Source: Pseudanabaena biceps (GTDB lineage: Bacteria; Cyanobacteriota; Cyanobacteriia; Pseudanabaenales; Pseudanabaenaceae). Taken from it: DNA of 64,000 bases. Positions 24,331 through 32,417 of this stretch are shown here, one piece after another. The DNA lies in NCBI GenBank assembly GCA_013361095.1, contig JAATWA010000001.1, positions 3,379,001 to 3,443,000 of the forward strand, given 5' to 3'. Positions within the stretch are counted from its first letter, which is position 1; every line of letters starts with the position of its first letter. The notes under the pieces are model-generated. The model made no database searches. It saw only the letters and a program-made list of their open reading frames with translations, and was not told the DNA's origin. Made by a program: the position numbers and the translations under genes.

Positions 24331-25860
24331 TTAGCGACGGATGAGATTATTGATCAGACTGAAAGGCGTGACGATATTGCCAAGAAATCGAGTAGTTGAG
24401 TTGAGAATACTTGCACCAAAGGATGGGCGTACTACGATTACATCGCGATCGCGTAGTCCTGGATTCGATTCTTCATTAAGAGGAAGATTTAAGTCTGCGA
24501 CTAAGTTGCGACGCATAATCGAACCATCAGGATTAACTCGATATAGTTCCACAGACCTCCAGTCAGCATCATTGGTCAACCCACCTGCAAAGGAAATTGC
24601 TTCTGTAAAAGAACTATTAGGTCGAAGCTGCAATGGACCTGGACGCACAGCTTCACCCACCACTTGCACGGTGATCACTGTGGGAGAGAAGGTCGCCTTA
24701 GCAATTTGCTGATACTCACTAGGGTTACTTTTTTCCAAGCGTGGAACACTAATTAGATCACCATCAGTCAGCGTAATGTCTTGACTCAGATCAGCTTTAG
24801 TAATTAGATCCAGTAAGTTTGCTTTAACAATGGTGCGCTTCCCTTTGTCATCTAAGCGAGAAATCTCAATATTACGGATATCAGCAACTTCGGTGACTCC
24901 ATTGGCGGATTGCAAGGCTCGGCTAAGGGTCACAGGACCACCACTTGCGGCAATTCCTGCCCCTCTCGTATCACCAGCTAAGCCTGTAGCAGCAGCTCCA
25001 TTACGAGAATAGATCAAGGTCTGAGGTCCCACCCGATTGACTTCACCAATGATCGCTACTTGAATTGTAAAACTATCAGGAGAAAATGTAGATTTGCTAA
25101 CTGTTCGAGTTTGGGAGTCACTGGCTTGGGTTAGGGGTGGTACTAGGATTGAGTCGCCATCCAGAATCCGCACGTCTTGACTGATATCTCCCTTCTCTAG
25201 CAAGTCTTGCAGATTGACCGTAATAACTCGGCGACCAAGAGCGCCATCACGACGCGAAATTTGAATATTGCTGATATCGGCTCTGGAAGTAATGCCTGAA
25301 GCTGATTCCAAGGCTCTAGTTAGAGTGGCTGCGTTGCTACCACCACCACTGGAGCTACCACCACCACCGACATAGCTTAAAAAACGAGGGCCTGGACGAT
25401 TGACCTCTCCCACGATCGCAATATTGAGAGGTCGTGGACTCAGTAAAGAAACATTGACAATATTGCGAACAAGGAAAGGATTTAATTTTTCACGCAATAG
25501 GCTATTGGCTTCATCTAGTCCTAGTCCTTCTAATTTGACGGCTCCAATTAGCGCGATGTTGATAGTGCCATCAGGAGCGATCGTCTGTGTGCCTGACAAC
25601 TCAGGCACATTAAAAATATCGATTTTGATAGTGTCGCCTGCACCGAGGGTATAGCGGAAGGTGTCTTGGGATTCTTTAACACTTAATGTAGGGACATTAG
25701 GCGCAACTCCAGTCATCGGACGAAGATTACCGTTGGGAGTATCTGATGTTGTGGGCGCTGGGGCAGACCTGTTAATTGTGGTAGTCTGTGCCAAACTAGG
25801 CAAAGGAAAACTAGCAACTAATGCAATTAGAATTGCTTTGCTAAATTGAGATATACGCAT
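24331..25860 (-). CDS. Polysaccharide export protein with SLBB domains (Wza-like)
   Basis: A 509-residue outer-membrane-type protein. A signal peptide ends with LPLPSLAQ-like residues (about 20-25). The polysaccharide export domain (YTLGAGDTIKIDIFNVPELSG) follows. Three SLBB domains come next, recognisable by VGEVNRPGP, IGEVNRVGP and VGEAVRPGP. The first two are unusually long, with inserts rich in Gly and Ser, and look like an internal duplication. An amphipathic tail (FSLINNLIRR) could span the outer membrane. Start 25860 has AAGGAG 7 bases upstream. It is probably the first gene of the export/UDP-sugar operon. Confidence 0.9.
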   Translation of the reverse strand: MRISQFSKAILIALVASFPLPSLAQTTTINRSAPAPTTSDTPNGNLRPMTGVAPNVPTLSVKESQDTFRYTLGAGDTIKIDIFNVPELSGTQTIAPDGTINIALIGAVKLEGLGLDEANSLLREKLNPFLVRNIVNVSLLSPRPLNIAIVGEVNRPGPRFLSYVGGGGSSSGGGSNAATLTRALESASGITSRADISNIQISRRDGALGRRVITVNLQDLLEKGDISQDVRILDGDSILVPPLTQASDSQTRTVSKSTFSPDSFTIQVAIIGEVNRVGPQTLIYSRNGAAATGLAGDTRGAGIAASGGPVTLSRALQSANGVTEVADIRNIEISRLDDKGKRTIVKANLLDLITKADLSQDITLTDGDLISVPRLEKSNPSEYQQIAKATFSPTVITVQVVGEAVRPGPLQLRPNSSFTEAISFAGGLTNDADWRSVELYRVNPDGSIMRRNLVADLNLPLNEESNPGLRDRDVIVVRPSFGASILNSTTRFLGNIVTPFSLINNLIRR

Positions 25861-25953
25861 AAAAATACTCCTTAACCCAACCATCTAACTACTAGAAACT
25901 GAATACCTGTCATAATGATGAAGGTTGCCTAATTAACTGAATTGAATATATTT

Positions 25954-26058
25954 AAGTAGCTAGTCATAACTAAAAACCAAAGCTAAAACCTACGGCGCAC
26001 ACTGCGCGTGCGCCGCAGGTTTTAGAATTTTATATATTTAATTGCGCTTAGCTACTTA
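25954..26058. repeat. Family D element, near full length
   Basis: The ends are AAGTAGCTAGTCATAA and TTAGCTACTT. The central palindrome is AAAACCTACGGCGCACACTG with its complement. It lies upstream of the SLBB gene. Confidence 0.65.
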
Positions 26059-26123
26059 CAAGCGTTGGCTGTCATTGTATCAGTACACCCCATAATTTAC
26101 CCCAGTATTTTCTCTCTAAATCA

Positions 26124-26840
26124 ATGCGATCGCCACAGATTATTTACTTAGATGCAGTTGGCACTCTGTTTGGAGTAAGCGAGGGTATCGGCGCACAGTA
26201 TGCCAAGGTGTCAGCAGATTTTAACGTTGTTCTTGATCCTGAGTTGATTAATCGCGCTTTTTATCAGAATTTTCAAGCCGCGCCAAAAGTTGCGTTTCCA
26301 GATTTACCTGCTTCAGATGTGCCGATCGCGGAGTACCAATGGTGGCGATCGCTAGCGATCAAGACTTTTACGCAGACGGATGATTTCAACAAATTTAAGG
26401 ACTTTGAAGCTTTTTTTAAAAGCTTGTATGCGTATTTTGCAACGGATGCGCCTTGGTTTATTTATGAAGATACAATTCCTGCCCTAGAGAAATGGCGGCA
26501 ACAGGGGATCAATTTGGGCTTGTTATCAAATTTTGATAGTCGCATTTATCCTGTTGTCGAGGCATTGGGGCTAAAGGATTATTTTAGTTCGATCACTATT
26601 TCTACGGAAATTGGAGCTGCTAAGCCCGATCGCCTAATTTTTGAGTCAGCCCTAACCAAGCATCAACTTCAGCGATCGCCAGAGCTGGCTTGGCATATTG
26701 GTGATAGTTTTGATGAAGATTATTTAGGGGCTAAGGCTGTAGGCATTACCGCAGTGTGGCTAGATCGCGATCGCCGACCTACTAATAATCCTGATAAGCA
26801 AGCCGCGTTTACTATTGATAAACTAACCTCTCTGACTTAA
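26124..26840 (+). CDS. HAD-superfamily hydrolase
   Basis: A 238-residue phosphatase-type HAD protein. Motif I is IIYLDAVGTLFG (residues 7-18), keeping the nucleophile Asp while the second Asp is Val, as in the HDHD3-like group. Motif II is GLLSNFDSR. Motif III/IV is AAKPDRLIFESAL and HIGDSFDEDYLGAKAVG. The helical cap is the C1 type between motifs I and II. The substrate is unknown. It lies about 120 bases before ribE on the same strand, but a hairpin separates them. Confidence 0.85.
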   Translation: MRSPQIIYLDAVGTLFGVSEGIGAQYAKVSADFNVVLDPELINRAFYQNFQAAPKVAFPDLPASDVPIAEYQWWRSLAIKTFTQTDDFNKFKDFEAFFKSLYAYFATDAPWFIYEDTIPALEKWRQQGINLGLLSNFDSRIYPVVEALGLKDYFSSITISTEIGAAKPDRLIFESALTKHQLQRSPELAWHIGDSFDEDYLGAKAVGITAVWLDRDRRPTNNPDKQAAFTIDKLTSLT

Positions 26841-26842
26841 CA

Positions 26843-26879
26843 GAATCTAATTTGCCCGCTTCGCGAGCAAATTAGATTC
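26843..26879. terminator. Hairpin after the HAD gene
   Basis: GAATCTAATTTGC and its complement flank a loop rich in C and G. It begins three bases past the stop codon. No T-run follows, so termination is uncertain. Confidence 0.4.
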
Positions 26880-26959
26880 CTTATCCAAGAATTAGAGATG
26901 TAGCGCGAAGCAGCCCACCTCTAATTCTTGGTACTTACCAACTTGTATAGCCTAAATCT

Positions 26960-27610
26960 ATGTTTACAGGACTTGTCCAAACCATCGGCATCATTGAACA
27001 TCGCGATCGCGATCAGCTAGTTATCCATTGTCCTGATCTAGTTGCCAAAATCGCGATCGGTGATAGTGTCGCCGTCAATGGCGTATGTCTGACTGCAACA
27101 CATATTTCTGACACTAATTTCACTGCTGATGTCTCTCCTGAAACTTTGGGGCGCACTAATTTTGGCGATCGCAAATTAAAGTATGTCAACTTAGAAACGG
27201 CTTTAGCGGTTGGAGACAAAATTGGTGGTCACTTTGTCTCAGGACATATCGACGGTATGGGTAAACTCAGCGATCGCGCCTTGGTTGGCAACTCTTGGGA
27301 GTTAAGTTTTGAGGCTATCTCTGAAGTAGCCCGTTATATTGTTTTCAAGGGCAGCATTGCCATCAATGGCATCAGTCTCACTGTTTCCTACTGCAATGAA
27401 TCGGGTACAAATTTTCGAGTCGCCGTCATTCCCCACACCTATGACAACACGACTCTCAAGGATTTAGATGTTGGCAGTTACGTGCATCTTGAAGGCGATT
27501 TGCTGGGAAAATATGTGGAAAAGTTTTTAAAATTAGGAAGCCATTCGGCATTAGCTCAAAAGAATGTTAATTCTATAACGCCAGAATTTTTAGTTGAGCA
27601 TGGTTGGTAA
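26960..27610 (+). CDS. ribE: Riboflavin synthase alpha chain
   Basis: A 216-residue enzyme that dismutates two 6,7-dimethyl-8-ribityllumazine molecules to riboflavin. The two homologous lumazine-binding barrels are evident: MFTGLVQTIG with VNGVCLT in the first half, and VSGHIDGMG with INGISLTV in the second. The invariant N-terminal MFTG is present, so the start is secure. No FMN riboswitch was recognised in the 120 bases upstream. Confidence 0.93.
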   Translation: MFTGLVQTIGIIEHRDRDQLVIHCPDLVAKIAIGDSVAVNGVCLTATHISDTNFTADVSPETLGRTNFGDRKLKYVNLETALAVGDKIGGHFVSGHIDGMGKLSDRALVGNSWELSFEAISEVARYIVFKGSIAINGISLTVSYCNESGTNFRVAVIPHTYDNTTLKDLDVGSYVHLEGDLLGKYVEKFLKLGSHSALAQKNVNSITPEFLVEHGW

Positions 27611-27662
27611 TCCAAAAGACGAAAGTTGCGGCGCAAAGCGCCGCAACTTTCGTCTTTTGGAT
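27610..27662. repeat. Perfect inverted repeat, 25-bp arms
   Basis: The arms begin ATCCAAAAGACGAAAGTTGC and the loop is AAA. The left arm starts on the last base of the ribE stop codon. Confidence 0.65.
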
Positions 27663-27673
27663 AATGTAGCAAT

Positions 27674-27706
27674 AAAAAAGTCGGTGCAAATCGCGCCGAC
27701 TTTTTT
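27674..27706 (+). terminator. Rho-independent terminator after ribE
   Basis: AAAAAAGTCGGTGC and GCGCCGACTTTTTT form a G/C stem ending in a T-run. It would serve ribE in the plus direction and perhaps ndk in the minus direction. Confidence 0.7.
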
Positions 27707-27744
27707 AGCAGGGAGCTTACAGAAATTTCTGATCAAGCGAACTA

Positions 27745-27793
27745 CAAGAATTTTTTAAAAGTGTTGCGAAGCAACACTTTTAAAAAATTCTTG
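27745..27793. repeat. Family A palindrome core, 23-bp arms
   Basis: The arms begin CAAGAATTTTTTAAAAGTGT and the loop is GAA. The flanking ATCAAGCGAACT and CACAGCGCTGTA match A copies in reverse orientation. It lies downstream of ndk. Confidence 0.7.
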
Positions 27794-27820
27794 GTTTGAG
27801 CGCACAGCGCTGTAATTAAA

Positions 27821-28270
27821 TTATTCGTAAATCCAAGAAGTTATAGCGGGAGTCCATTCTACTAATTCTTCAGCACCAAACCAAAGAGCAATCTCAGTTT
27901 GAGCCGTTTCGATCGCATCAGAACCATGAATAATGTTACGTCCAATGTTTGCGCCGTAGTCGCCGCGAATTGTTCCAGGTTCAGCAGTGAGAGGATTGGT
28001 TGCGCCAATGATTTTACGAGCGGAGGCAACTACACCGTCACCTTCCCATACCATTGCAACTACAGGGCCAGAGGTAATGAAATCGACTAAGCCAGCAAAA
28101 AAGGGTCTTTCTTTGTGAACTGCATAATGCTTTTCGGCTAACTCGCGTGTTGGTTGCAGCATTTTTAGTCCAACCAGCTTAAATCCCTTTGATTCATAAC
28201 GACGGATAATTTCACCAACTAGTTGACGTTGTACGCCATCGGGCTTGACTGCTAAGAAAGTACGTTCCAT
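27821..28270 (-). CDS. ndk: Nucleoside diphosphate kinase
   Basis: A 149-residue enzyme that transfers the gamma phosphate from ATP to nucleoside diphosphates through a phosphohistidine. The active-site histidine is in [12 protein letters not shown], and [15 protein letters not shown] is the standard N-terminus. The start at 28270 has AGGA close upstream and gives the normal length; the longer frame adds eight residues. It is probably monocistronic. Confidence 0.95.
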   Translation of the reverse strand: MERTFLAVKPDGVQRQLVGEIIRRYESKGFKLVGLKMLQPTRELAEKHYAVHKERPFFAGLVDFITSGPVVAMVWEGDGVVASARKIIGATNPLTAEPGTIRGDYGANIGRNIIHGSDAIETAQTEIALWFGAEELVEWTPAITSWIYE

Positions 28271-28375
28271 GATTCCTGTTGAATTATTAAGCAATTGTAA
28301 AAAAGTTTACAGAAAGCATTATTTCATAAAATCTAGCTGTCACTAATTGTTTTATGACACTTTACGCTCAAAACC

Positions 28376-28414
28376 AAAAGATTGAGGCGGCACTTCGTGC
28401 CGCCTCAATCTTTT
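28376..28414. repeat. Perfect inverted repeat, 18-bp arms
   Basis: AAAAGATTGAGGCGGCAC and its complement flank TTC. It lies between the stop codon of the 560-residue protein gene and ndk. Confidence 0.6.
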
Positions 28415-28427
28415 AGGGTTATGGGCT

Positions 28428-30110
28428 TTAAAATTCAAAATCAAAGGCTGGCTCCGCTCTTAGCTTGCCTAGTCCTAATTCTTTCTCATCAATCAACTTA
28501 ACTTCGTAATAGCCCAAAATGTGATGCGGAGCGGGATGACCACGAGACGCACCTGTTAGTCCCATCGCGATAATCACACAAACGTTTCCTTTAGTAGCCT
28601 TAGCCCTTTGTTTCCAGCGTTTGAGGTGTTCTCCATTAAGAGTTGGTTTATCAAACTCACCAAATAAGTGTAAGTCATCATTGCCCATCAACATCAGCCC
28701 TAGTTGACAAGCATTGCCTAAGATATCTTCCGCAGGATTAAAACATAGGGATTGAATACCATCAAAACTATTGATCTGCTCAATTAGCTCTAATGCCTTT
28801 GGTCGTGAAGTCTGAATCATTAACCCCGGTAAACCTTCACCCTTTTTGGCTTTGGCGATCGCTGTAGTAGCCTCAGAAAGTTGCCGATGCATTTTGGCAT
28901 TTCGCAAAAATCCTACCTGTTCCCAAGGAATAGTCATCATGTTGATTAGAGCATTGTCAGGAAACAAATCCTCAACAATCAAAGGTGACTCGTCATCATC
29001 TTCGTCTCCTTCTTCCGATAGCTGTTGTAGCTCTTGAGCCAAATCGGGCATGGTTTTAACAGTGACCTTAATAGCCTCTTCGACATCACTATCAGGGTTA
29101 GGGGCGTAGGCAGTATAGGTTTCTGAGAGCTTACCAAAATTTGATTTTAGGCGATTGCTATACTGCTCCCAAAATCTATTTAAAGCATCAAGGGCAACCG
29201 TCAAAGCGATCGCTTCTTCATCGTATAGGTAAGGTCTGCCCCCCTCAAGAGGATGCAAAGTACCATAGATAGGCTTCATTTGTTTTGGCGTAGCCAAAGC
29301 CCTGAGCCTATTGCGAAGTGGGAAAGGAGGAAACTCATCTTCCATTTCTAAGTCGGGTGTTTCAAACAGATTAAACAAGCAATCTTGATGGAGAAATGTT
29401 TCTTCCATTTCATCATTGGAACTGCCAGAAACAATCCGTTGGCGAAATTTAACCAAAGACTCTTCGGTGCGATAAAAAATGACTCCCTGCTCTAATCCCA
29501 TTTTGCCCATGACGATCGCATAGAGCGTATCTAAGTCCCAGCGATCAAGCTTGACCGAGATGACCTGATGATCCCAAAGGGTATTCCAAGGGGCATTTTG
29601 CCATAACTTTTCTGATTGCAGATGCAGCGCCGCTGCGTAGTTCTCTGGCACGACGGGAGGAGTCTCGGAAAAGCTTTCTAAAATATGGGAAAAGATTTCA
29701 TCGATCAGAGGCAAATGCTCGACGTATTCCACAGATACGCCTAAGTCTTGCAACACACCGCGCAAATAAAATTGGAGTTCGCGATCGCATACCAAGATCT
29801 TCTTGGGCAATGAGGGTTGAGCAGGACTTTGGGGATGCTCGATCGCTTGCAACAAAGCTCTAACGAAGCTTTCCTGCCCTACGGCTGAATCTACTACGTC
29901 CATAGAACGCACCATGCCCATTGATCCATCAACCCACAAAATACAGTGAGGTTTGGACTCTTCATCATGACCATGAAGGGGGATAATGTTAGAAGAGTCT
30001 TGTGGCTGGCGGATCTTAGCAGGTAAAGCACGGCGATCGCCTTCCCAAACGGCAGATGATTGCTTGAGTTTTTTAAGGCGGCGAAGAGTAGAACGGTTTA
30101 GCGTGGTCAT
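28428..30110 (-). CDS. Conserved cyanobacterial protein of unknown function
   Basis: A 560-residue soluble protein I do not recognise with certainty. It starts with a basic helix (RSTLRRLKKLKQSSAVWEGD). A region near residues 55-140 (HCILWVDGSMGMVRSMDVV, then KILVCDRELQFYLRGVLQDLGV) looks like the N-terminal domain of cyanobacterial proteins without assigned function. The middle contains an acidic loop (QQLSEEGDEDDDESPL). The C-terminal part has beta-rich text ending in GASRGHPAPHHILGYYEVKLID. No membrane segment, signal peptide or catalytic motif is evident. It lies alone between two repeat-filled gaps. Confidence 0.6.
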   Translation of the reverse strand: MTTLNRSTLRRLKKLKQSSAVWEGDRRALPAKIRQPQDSSNIIPLHGHDEESKPHCILWVDGSMGMVRSMDVVDSAVGQESFVRALLQAIEHPQSPAQPSLPKKILVCDRELQFYLRGVLQDLGVSVEYVEHLPLIDEIFSHILESFSETPPVVPENYAAALHLQSEKLWQNAPWNTLWDHQVISVKLDRWDLDTLYAIVMGKMGLEQGVIFYRTEESLVKFRQRIVSGSSNDEMEETFLHQDCLFNLFETPDLEMEDEFPPFPLRNRLRALATPKQMKPIYGTLHPLEGGRPYLYDEEAIALTVALDALNRFWEQYSNRLKSNFGKLSETYTAYAPNPDSDVEEAIKVTVKTMPDLAQELQQLSEEGDEDDDESPLIVEDLFPDNALINMMTIPWEQVGFLRNAKMHRQLSEATTAIAKAKKGEGLPGLMIQTSRPKALELIEQINSFDGIQSLCFNPAEDILGNACQLGLMLMGNDDLHLFGEFDKPTLNGEHLKRWKQRAKATKGNVCVIIAMGLTGASRGHPAPHHILGYYEVKLIDEKELGLGKLRAEPAFDFEF

Positions 30111-30250
30111 CGAAAGTTTTCTCTGTGATTAGCTACTCTGTTGATAGTTCAACGCGAGTACATTGATCGATTTAACTATGATATGGCGGTAAATTGTTAG
30201 ATTTGTTCAGAAATTATAGCAATACCTGAGTCTTCAGCCGATGAAATCGC

Positions 30251-30303
30251 TACACAAAGGCTCTGATTAATCGGCAAAGCGGACTAATCAGAGCCTTTGT
30301 GTA
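30251..30303. repeat. Perfect inverted repeat, 19-bp arms
   Basis: The arm TACACAAAGGCTCTGATTA pairs with 30285-30303 across a 15-base loop. Confidence 0.6.
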
Positions 30304-30337
30304 AAAAAATCTGTGGCAAACGCTGTGCGTTTGCCGC

Positions 30338-30561
30338 CAGCAATTCTCATTGTGAAACCAATTTTGGGGTTTGCAGTGCATTAGGCGCTGCAAACCTCAA
30401 AATTGGTTTTTTAAAAGCCAGCCGTAGGCTACTCCCTTCCCACCCAAGGATTAGCAGTGCGGCGCGAAGCGCCGCACTGCTAATCCTTGGGTTTTAATGT
30501 CTATTTTTAGACTGGGAAAGGAGTAGCTTTCAAAAAACAATTTTTATAATGAGAATTGCTG
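30338..30561. repeat. Family C element carrying a family E insertion
   Basis: The ends are CAGCAATTCTCATTG and ATAATGAGAATTGCTG. The flanking bases GTTTGCCGC (30329-30337) and GTTTGCCAC (30562-30570) form a 9-bp direct repeat with one mismatch, as expected of a target duplication. The E element at 30429-30526 interrupts the second internal hairpin. Confidence 0.7.
30429..30526 (-). repeat. Family E element, copy 2 (98 bp)
   Basis: It is the reverse complement of the copy at 11763 with one mismatch. Its ends are CTACTCCCTTCCCA and TGGGAAAGGAGTAG. Confidence 0.85.
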
Positions 30562-30624
30562 GTTTGCCACAGATTTTTGGGCTTTATATTTAAATGCGCC
30601 TAGCTACTTAGGGCTTCGCCGTAA

Positions 30625-30687
30625 AATAAGGAACCAAATTTTTGATGGCGCGGCTTCGCCGCGCCATCAAAAATTTGGTTCCTTATT
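30625..30687. repeat. Family F palindrome, 30-bp arms
   Basis: The arms begin AATAAGGAACCAAATTTTTG and enclose TTC, with no mismatch. The flanks (GCCGTAAAAT, TAAATCGCATAA) recur before cca at 4744. Confidence 0.7.
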
Positions 30688-30888
30688 AAATCGCATAACC
30701 CTTATGTCTACTTTCTAGATTTTGAAGATACAATTGCTATAGTTGTCGTCACTTATTTTTGTTTTATAGCAATTTTCGATCATTTGAATCCAAAGTGCTT
30801 TAATCCTAAATCTCAAGTTGAAACAACTAAATGTTGGCACTTGCAACATAACTTTGATTAACAATAAGCAATTATAAATTTTGTACTT

Positions 30889-31095
30889 ATGGACGAGCTA
30901 AAACCAATTCTGAATGAGTTCTTAGGGCAACCCGTTGCATTTTTTGGTGGACTCGTTTCGGGCTTTCTTAAGCTCGATCTTCAGCAAGATCCTCTAAAAA
31001 GCTGGCTAGAAAAGCAAGGCGCAACAATAAGTACGGGGTCTTCCACTAGTGATAGTGGTAAAAGTGATGGGCCACAATCTATTTCCATTGACTAA
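30889..31095 (+). CDS. Small conserved cyanobacterial protein
   Basis: A 68-residue protein. The first 48 residues (LNEFLGQPVAFFGGLVSGFL, then KLDLQQDPLKSWLEKQG) look like a conserved short cyanobacterial family with one amphipathic to hydrophobic helix. The tail is Ser/Gly/Asp-rich and looks disordered. The function is unknown. The helix with its FFGGLVSGFL core suggests membrane or protein-protein contact. A family D repeat begins right after the stop codon. Confidence 0.65.
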   Translation: MDELKPILNEFLGQPVAFFGGLVSGFLKLDLQQDPLKSWLEKQGATISTGSSTSDSGKSDGPQSISID

Positions 31096-31177
31096 ATAGC
31101 TAGATTTAAAAACCTGTGGCTTACGCTGTGCGTACACCTCAGGTTTTATTCTGTTTTTCGATTATGCCCAGCTACTT
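31096..31177. repeat. Family D element
   Basis: It starts TAGCTAGATTTAAAAACCTG and ends GCCCAGCTACTTA, with a partly decayed central palindrome. It touches the stop codon of the 68-residue protein gene. Confidence 0.55.
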
Positions 31178-31239
31178 AATTAAGCTAGTTAATAGCTTTG
31201 CACGATCGCCACAATATTAGAAAATAGAGAGATAGCGCC

Positions 31240-31932
31240 ATGCGTTGTTTCTCTATTTTTATAAAAACTTTGATTATGTGGTTTCCCTATCTATTGCTAG
31301 TGATCGCCTATCTCTTGGGATCTTTTCCCACAGGATATTTAATGGGGCGGATGGCGGGGATCGATATTCGGCAACATGGCTCAGGCTCAACGGGGGCGAC
31401 TAATGTATGGCGCAATGTTGGCAAAGTTGCAGGAGCTAGCGTATTTATTGTTGATTTTGCCAAAGGTGCGATCGCGATCTATATGATGCAATCAGCAGAG
31501 TCAATACAAGCTTTTGCCGCATCACTATTAGGATTTCCGCAATCAACTACAGCCATAGATAATTTGTCATTATTTGTGATTGGGGCAGGGATGCTTGCCC
31601 TGATCGGTCATAGTCGCCCTGTATGGCTGGGCTTTAAGGGCGGTAAATCGGTGGCGACAGGGGTGGGGATTTTATTTATTTTGAACTGGATTGTAGCGAT
31701 CGCGGCTTTGAGTGTCTGGATCGGAACGATGGCTATTTGGAGAACTGTTTCCATTAGCTCTATTGCCGCCGCCGCTGCCGCCCCCATTCTGATGTGGACA
31801 TTGCAAGAGAATCGACCCTTTTCAATATTCGTGACTATCGGTTGTATTTTTATTATTTGGTTACATCGCTCTAATATTGAGCGTATTCTCAATGGCACAG
31901 AGCTAAGCTTTAAGTCCAACTCCAAAGTCTAA
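31240..31932 (+). CDS. plsY: Acyl-phosphate glycerol-3-phosphate acyltransferase PlsY
   Basis: A 230-residue integral membrane enzyme that makes lysophosphatidate from acyl phosphate and glycerol 3-phosphate, the first step of phospholipid synthesis. The motifs GSFPTGYLMGR, GSGSTGATNVWR and GHSRPVWLGFKGGKSVATGVG are the three conserved PlsY regions. About five helices are seen. An alternative start at 31276 (MWFPYLLLV) would fit the family equally well; the first ATG has a GAGAG upstream. The neighbouring genes are on the other strand. Confidence 0.92.
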   Translation: MRCFSIFIKTLIMWFPYLLLVIAYLLGSFPTGYLMGRMAGIDIRQHGSGSTGATNVWRNVGKVAGASVFIVDFAKGAIAIYMMQSAESIQAFAASLLGFPQSTTAIDNLSLFVIGAGMLALIGHSRPVWLGFKGGKSVATGVGILFILNWIVAIAALSVWIGTMAIWRTVSISSIAAAAAAPILMWTLQENRPFSIFVTIGCIFIIWLHRSNIERILNGTELSFKSNSKV

Positions 31933-31962
31933 ACAAGGCAAAACAACAACAAATAATCTAGA

Positions 31963-32307
31963 TTAGCTCCATTCCAGTTTGAGGCTTGGCATTAGACGTT
32001 GTAAGTTTTTAAGAGATTTCCCCTGCCAAGGAATTAACTCAGAACCCTTAACCATAATTCCAATAGTTTCCTTTTGACGCACCTTAATCACAAATTTAGA
32101 AAGCACATTAATACCTGAACTATTTAAAAACTCTAATTGTTCAAGGTTTAAGGTAATTAATAGTGGCGATAGTTCAATTATCTGCTCCAAAATTTGCACA
32201 AATGGAGCGTATTCTTCTGTGCCAGCAAGTCGCAGTGATCCCTGACAATGAACGGTATTGGTTATATCGTCATACCAAACTTTGTAATCATCGCCTTTAA
32301 CTTCCAT
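31963..32307 (-). CDS. STAS-like regulator (slr1659-type)
   Basis: A 114-residue protein with the alternating strands and helices of an anti-sigma-factor-antagonist fold: VHCQGSLRLAGTEEYAPF, LITLNLEQLEFLNSSGINVLSKF. The LNSSG segment lies where the phosphorylatable serine of STAS antagonists occurs. It lies downstream of the ATPase-type gene at 32418 on the same strand. The pair matches the slr1658/slr1659 arrangement of cyanobacteria, presumed to form a partner-switch module. Its target is unknown. Confidence 0.7.
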   Translation of the reverse strand: MEVKGDDYKVWYDDITNTVHCQGSLRLAGTEEYAPFVQILEQIIELSPLLITLNLEQLEFLNSSGINVLSKFVIKVRQKETIGIMVKGSELIPWQGKSLKNLQRLMPSLKLEWS

Positions 32308-32417
32308 TCGTCAGTTTCTCCCAATAAAAATTTGATTCAATTTGATTCATAAGTTGGACTGATTAGTTTGGTTTACCCTCTCTAGAATGTTGACCTAAAG
32401 ATTTAACAAACCTTCCA

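Larger units (their letters stand above)
30304..30610. repeat. Family D element split by a family C insertion
   Basis: The left part reads AAATCTGTGGCAAACGC and the right part GTTTGCCACAGATTTTT, then GCGCCTAGCTACTTA, which is the D terminus. The two halves of the palindrome are separated by the C element at 30338-30561. Confidence 0.65.
30111..30888. other. Large gap filled by nested repeat elements
   Basis: The 780 bases contain no convincing gene. A 19-bp-arm palindrome at 30251, the nested D/C/E elements at 30304-30610 and a 30-bp-arm family F palindrome at 30625 take up most of the region from 30251 to 30687. The last 200 bases are AT-rich and should hold the promoter of the 68-residue protein gene. 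Confidence 0.65.

Noticed and set aside
26124..26840. HAD protein as catalytically dead because motif I reads DAVGT
   Set aside because: The nucleophile Asp and the motif III/IV residues are present, and this variation is common in HDHD3-like HAD proteins.
26840..26959. FMN riboswitch before ribE
   Set aside because: The 120 bases hold two simple hairpins but none of the conserved RFN-element segments.
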